Part shown: positions 6,800-9,712 of the stretch, in pieces
How the letters are laid out: every line of letters starts with the position of its first letter
How positions within the stretch are numbered: the stretch's first letter is position 1
Source: an uncultured Methylotenera sp.
GTDB taxonomy: Bacteria; Pseudomonadota; Gammaproteobacteria; Burkholderiales; Methylophilaceae
Direction: 5' to 3'
DNA length: 9,712 nucleotides
Assembly (NCBI GenBank): GCA_937957775.1
Contig: CALFXV010000146.1
Span: forward strand, 1-9,712
Notes under the pieces: generated by a model
Databases searched by the model: none
What the model saw: only the letters and a program-made list of their open reading frames with translations
What the model was told of the DNA's origin: nothing
Program-made: the position numbers and the translations under genes

Positions 6800-8173
6800 A
6801 TGCAAATGTTAAAAGACAAAAAAGTATTGGTGCTAGGCCTGGGTGAAACCGGCTTATCCGCCTTGCGTTGGTTAAAAACGCAAGGGGCTAATTTGTCTGC
6901 GGCCGATACCCGCGAAACGCCACCTGGCATAGATGCATTGCACAATGAAATGCCGGAAGTGCCGCTGCATACTGGGCCGTTTAGTGCTCAACTGTTTGAG
7001 AAGATGGATCTGGCCGTGATCAGCCCGGGCGTGGCCCTAAGTGAACCGGCTATCCAAGCGGCGATAAAAAACGGCCTTAGCGTGGTCGGTGACGTGGAAT
7101 TGTTTGCGCAATTTAGACCGGCTTCGGCCAAGGTCGTCGCCATTACCGGTTCCAACGGCAAAACCACGGTCACCAGTTTGGTCGGTCAAATTTGCCAAGC
7201 GGCCGGCTTAAAAACCATTGTGGCCGGTAACATTGGTTTACCGGTATTGGACAGCCTCGCCATGGACACCCCGGATGTGTATGTCTTGGAACTGTCCAGC
7301 TTCCAATTGGAAACCACGCACAGTTTGCAAGTGGATGCCGCGACCATGCTTAATTTGTCTGAAGACCACATGGACAGGTACGACAGCTTGCAGGATTACG
7401 CGATTGCCAAAGCGCATATTTTTTATCAGGCCAGCTTGCAAGTGCTGAACTTGGATGATGCCTGGAGCATGATGTTGGCCAGACCAAAATTGCCACAGTT
7501 GAGCTTTGGCTTGTCCGAACACGCCGATTTTAGTTTGCGGCAAATAGACGGAGAAAGCTGGTTGTGCGATGGTGAAAAACAGCTGGTAAACAGTCAAGAT
7601 TTAAAAATTGCCGGCTTGCACAATGCCTCGAATGCCTTGGCGGCCGTAGCCTTAAGCCGTGCCATAGGCATAGACTACGCGCCCATCATCCAAACCCTAT
7701 ATAACTTCAAAGGCTTGCCACACCGTGTGGAGTGGGTGGCCAATATAGACGAGGTGGATTATTACGATGATTCCAAAGGCACCAACGTGGGCGCCAGTTG
7801 CGCTGCGCTGGCCGGCATGTTTAAAAACGGTCTGCCGCAAAAAGTAGTGTTGATTGCTGGTGGCGATGGCAAAGGCCAAGACTTCTCGCCTTTGGCCGAT
7901 GCGGTAGTGGCTAATGCACGCGCCGTGGTGCTAATGGGGCGTGACGCAGACAAAATAGAAGCGGCCTTGCTTGGCACCGACATTGCCATATACCGTGCAT
8001 TGGATTTGCCTGAGGCCGTCAGTATCGCTAGAAAATTAGCCCATAGCGGCGATGCCGTGTTGTTGTCACCGGCATGCGCAAGCTTCGATATGTTTAAAAA
8101 TTACGTGCACCGTGCCGAGGTGTTTGTTGCTGCAGTCATGGCCATGCAGCCTAGCTTGAAGGAAACAGCATGA
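6800..8173 (+). CDS. murD: UDP-MurNAc-L-alanine:D-glutamate ligase MurD
   Basis: MurD is the cytoplasmic ATP-dependent ligase that adds D-glutamate to UDP-MurNAc-L-alanine, the step before MurE. The 457-residue protein has an N-terminal Rossmann-like UDP-binding domain opening VLVLGLGETGLSALR (9-23), the P-loop GSNGKTT (117-123), GNIGLPVL (143-150), ELSSFQLE (164-171), LNLSEDHMDRY (184-194), the likely carbamylated Lys204 in AIAKAHIF, DDSKGTN (323-329) and the C-terminal LSPACASFDMFKNY (422-435). It is the only gene in the window that does not overlap its upstream neighbour: four nt follow the mraY stop. The ATG at 6800 has no convincing Shine-Dalgarno; ATG 6806 is an alternative that would cost two residues. 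Termination-reinitiation from mraY is a plausible way of loading ribosomes. Confidence 0.97.
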   Translation: MQMLKDKKVLVLGLGETGLSALRWLKTQGANLSAADTRETPPGIDALHNEMPEVPLHTGPFSAQLFEKMDLAVISPGVALSEPAIQAAIKNGLSVVGDVELFAQFRPASAKVVAITGSNGKTTVTSLVGQICQAAGLKTIVAGNIGLPVLDSLAMDTPDVYVLELSSFQLETTHSLQVDAATMLNLSEDHMDRYDSLQDYAIAKAHIFYQASLQVLNLDDAWSMMLARPKLPQLSFGLSEHADFSLRQIDGESWLCDGEKQLVNSQDLKIAGLHNASNALAAVALSRAIGIDYAPIIQTLYNFKGLPHRVEWVANIDEVDYYDDSKGTNVGASCAALAGMFKNGLPQKVVLIAGGDGKGQDFSPLADAVVANARAVVLMGRDADKIEAALLGTDIAIYRALDLPEAVSIARKLAHSGDAVLLSPACASFDMFKNYVHRAEVFVAAVMAMQPSLKETA

Positions 8174-9333
8174 TCAACACCATGTTAGATCGCGAACGCA
8201 TCAACGCTCCTAGTTATGACGAAGGTTTTCTATGGGCGGTATTGTGCCTGCTAGGCATCAGTTTGGTAATGGTGTATTCGGCCTCTATTGCCATCGCTGA
8301 AGCCGACAAAGGCGTGGGCCACAACAGCAGCTATTATTTGGTGCACCAAGCGGCCTTCATGTTGGTCGGCATCGTATCGGCCTTTATCGCGTTCAACATA
8401 CCTATCGCTTGGTGGCAAAAAATGGCACCGTATTTATTCTTAATTGGTTTGGCTTTGTTGGTGCTGGTGTTGATTCCTGGCATAGGCTTAAAAGCCGGCG
8501 GCAGTCGCCGTTGGCTGAAAATGTTTGTGGTGAATCCACAGCCATCGGAATTCATGAAGCTGTTTGCCGCAATTTACGTGGCCGATTACACCGTGCGTAA
8601 AGCGGCGGTGATGGACAGTTTTAGGCGCGGCTTTATGCCCATGGTTGGGGTGATGGTCTTGGTCGGATTTTTATTGCTACGCGAGCCGGATTTTGGCGCG
8701 TTTGCCGTGATTGCAGCGATCTCCATTTCCATTCTATGGCTAGGCGGCATCAATGGCAAAATCTTTGCCGGATTGCTGACCTTGCTGCCTATTGCCATCG
8801 TAGGGCTAATATGGAGTTCGCCTTATCGTATGCAGCGCGTCATCGGCTTTATGGACCCATGGGCCGACCCTTATGGCAAAGGTTACCAACTCTCGCATGC
8901 CTTGATTGCATTTGGCCGTGGCGAATGGTTGGGCGTGGGCTTGGGCGCCAGCGTGGAAAAATTGCTGTATTTGCCCGAAGCACACACCGACTTCCTGTTG
9001 GCCGTTATCGCCGAAGAGTTGGGTTTTGTTGGCGTGTTGACGGTAATAGGCTTGTTCGCCTGGATAGTCATTCGCTCCTTTGGCATAGCCAAAGAAGCCA
9101 TAGCCAACGAGCGCTACTTTTCTGCCTTATTGGCCCAGGGATTAGGCGTGTGGATGGGCGTGCAAGGCATCATCAACATGGGCGTGAACACCGGCTTGTT
9201 ACCCACCAAAGGGCTGACCTTACCCCTGATGTCGTTCGGTGGCACGGGGATTTTGGTGAATTGCGTGGCCATGGCCATTGTGTTGCGCGTGGATTTTGAA
9301 AACCGACGCTTGCAAAAAGGTTTGCCGGCATGA
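8170..9333 (+). CDS. ftsW: Septal peptidoglycan glycosyltransferase FtsW (SEDS family)
   Basis: FtsW polymerises lipid II into septal glycan strands as partner of FtsI. The 387-residue protein is polytopic, with a cytoplasmic N-terminus of about 18 residues and roughly ten hydrophobic helices. SEDS landmarks are present: VMVYSAS (33-39), GSRRWLK (111-117), QPSEFMK (124-130), REPDFG (171-176), LPEAHTDFLLAVIAEELG (268-285) and the C-terminal LPLMSFGGTG (351-360). Asp274 in HTDF corresponds to the catalytic aspartate known in RodA/FtsW. FtsW and RodA are paralogues; placement between murD and murG inside the dcw cluster decides for FtsW. The start overlaps the murD stop as ATGA, with AAGGAA (8159-8164) 5 nt upstream. 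Confidence 0.97.
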   Translation: MINTMLDRERINAPSYDEGFLWAVLCLLGISLVMVYSASIAIAEADKGVGHNSSYYLVHQAAFMLVGIVSAFIAFNIPIAWWQKMAPYLFLIGLALLVLVLIPGIGLKAGGSRRWLKMFVVNPQPSEFMKLFAAIYVADYTVRKAAVMDSFRRGFMPMVGVMVLVGFLLLREPDFGAFAVIAAISISILWLGGINGKIFAGLLTLLPIAIVGLIWSSPYRMQRVIGFMDPWADPYGKGYQLSHALIAFGRGEWLGVGLGASVEKLLYLPEAHTDFLLAVIAEELGFVGVLTVIGLFAWIVIRSFGIAKEAIANERYFSALLAQGLGVWMGVQGIINMGVNTGLLPTKGLTLPLMSFGGTGILVNCVAMAIVLRVDFENRRLQKGLPA

Positions 9334-9712
9334 GTAAAACCTTAATGATCATGGCGGGCGGCACAGGCGGGCATGTTTACCCAGCGATGGCGGTGGCGGA
9401 TGCCTTGTTGGTGCAGGGCTGGAAGGTAGTTTGGTTGTGCACCGAGGGCGGCATGGAAAACCGCTTGATTACCAATAAACCCTACCAAAAAGCCATGATT
9501 AGCATGCGTGGTGTGCGTGGTAAGGGTTACCTAGGCTGGTTGCTATTGCCCTTTAAATTACTTGTAGCATTTAGTCAGAGTGCGCAGGCCATGCGTCAGC
9601 ATCAACCTGATGTGGTGTTGGGCATGGGCGGATTTGCCGCGTTTCCTGGCGGCTTAATGGCTAAGCTATTAGGCAAGCCTTTGGTCGTTCATGAGCAAAA
9701 TTCCGTGGCCGG
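9330..9712 (+). CDS. murG: UDP-GlcNAc:lipid I N-acetylglucosaminyltransferase MurG, 3'-truncated by window edge
   Basis: MurG is a peripheral membrane GT-B glycosyltransferase that adds GlcNAc to lipid I on the cytoplasmic face, producing lipid II. Only about 127 codons are visible, the N-terminal acceptor-side domain out of the usual 350-360 residues. The glycine-rich loop AGGTGGHVYPAMAVA lies at residues 9-23, a basic/hydrophobic patch follows (RGVRGKGYLGWLLLPFKLL), and the second glycine loop reads LGMGGFAAFPGG before the conserved HEQNS at the right edge. The hydrophobic patch is where this family touches the membrane near MraY. The frame is open to the last base, so the cut is the window boundary, not a mutation. 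The start overlaps the ftsW stop as ATGA. The donor-binding C-terminal domain, and presumably murC and the rest of the cluster, lie beyond. Confidence 0.95.
   Translation, partial: MSKTLMIMAGGTGGHVYPAMAVADALLVQGWKVVWLCTEGGMENRLITNKPYQKAMISMRGVRGKGYLGWLLLPFKLLVAFSQSAQAMRQHQPDVVLGMGGFAAFPGGLMAKLLGKPLVVHEQNSVA

Noticed and set aside
7238..7597. 119-codon - strand open frame over murD
   Set aside because: It is a shadow of murD with no motifs; the MurD catalytic residues lie on the + strand in the same interval.
8736..9299. Long + strand open frame of 187 codons inside ftsW
   Set aside because: It is out of frame with ftsW, rich in Arg, His and Trp, has no family motif, and ftsW itself is fully conserved across the same bases.
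1..9712. CRISPR array, tRNA, rRNA or defence system
   Set aside because: No regularly spaced repeats, tRNA-like cloverleaf or rRNA-like sequence was seen, and almost every base from 156 to the end is accounted for by core cell-wall and division genes.

Overview
The window holds most of a dcw (division and cell wall) cluster, all on the + strand and tightly packed: a 5'-truncated rsmH, then ftsL, ftsI, murE, murF, mraY, murD, ftsW and the first third of murG, which runs off the right edge. This order is the classic proteobacterial one. The proteins look betaproteobacterial: MraY opens [18 protein letters not shown], FtsL carries [19 protein letters not shown], and MurE has the DNPR signature for meso-diaminopimelate. 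With roughly balanced base composition and many TTG/TTA leucine codons, a Nitrosomonadales or Methylophilaceae-like bacterium is my best guess. That is inferred from remembered family resemblance, not from a search.

Positions 66-9712 are nearly all coding. Every gene boundary overlaps except mraY/murD, which has a 4-nt gap. The overlaps are ATGA (rsmH/ftsL, murE/murF, murD/ftsW, ftsW/murG), 1 nt (ftsL/ftsI, ftsI/murE) and 10 nt (murF/mraY). I see no internal terminator or clear internal promoter, so one polycistronic, translationally coupled transcript is likely. The products form one pathway. MurE, MurF and MurD build the UDP-MurNAc-pentapeptide, MraY moves it to undecaprenyl phosphate as lipid I, and MurG adds GlcNAc to give lipid II. 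FtsW polymerises lipid II, FtsI crosslinks the septal strands, and FtsL links the FtsW-FtsI pair to the divisome. The catalytic motifs of ftsI, murE, murF, mraY, murD and ftsW are intact.

The unusual part is the left end. RsmH similarity begins abruptly near position 150-156, at the region matching about residue 93 of a normal ~313-residue RsmH. The N-terminal third, with the SAM-binding glycine motif, is missing. The expected mraZ and start of rsmH are replaced by about 150 bp of unrelated DNA. That DNA contains a 13-bp-pair inverted repeat with one bulge, repeated short motifs and an optimal Shine-Dalgarno followed by an ATG. The Shine-Dalgarno lies inside the inverted repeat, as in mobile-element genes silenced by fold-back RNA. 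Either foreign DNA has joined the operon here or the contig end is chimeric; the sequence alone cannot decide. Beyond this left end I found no unknown system: the rest is an ordinary, intact core cluster.
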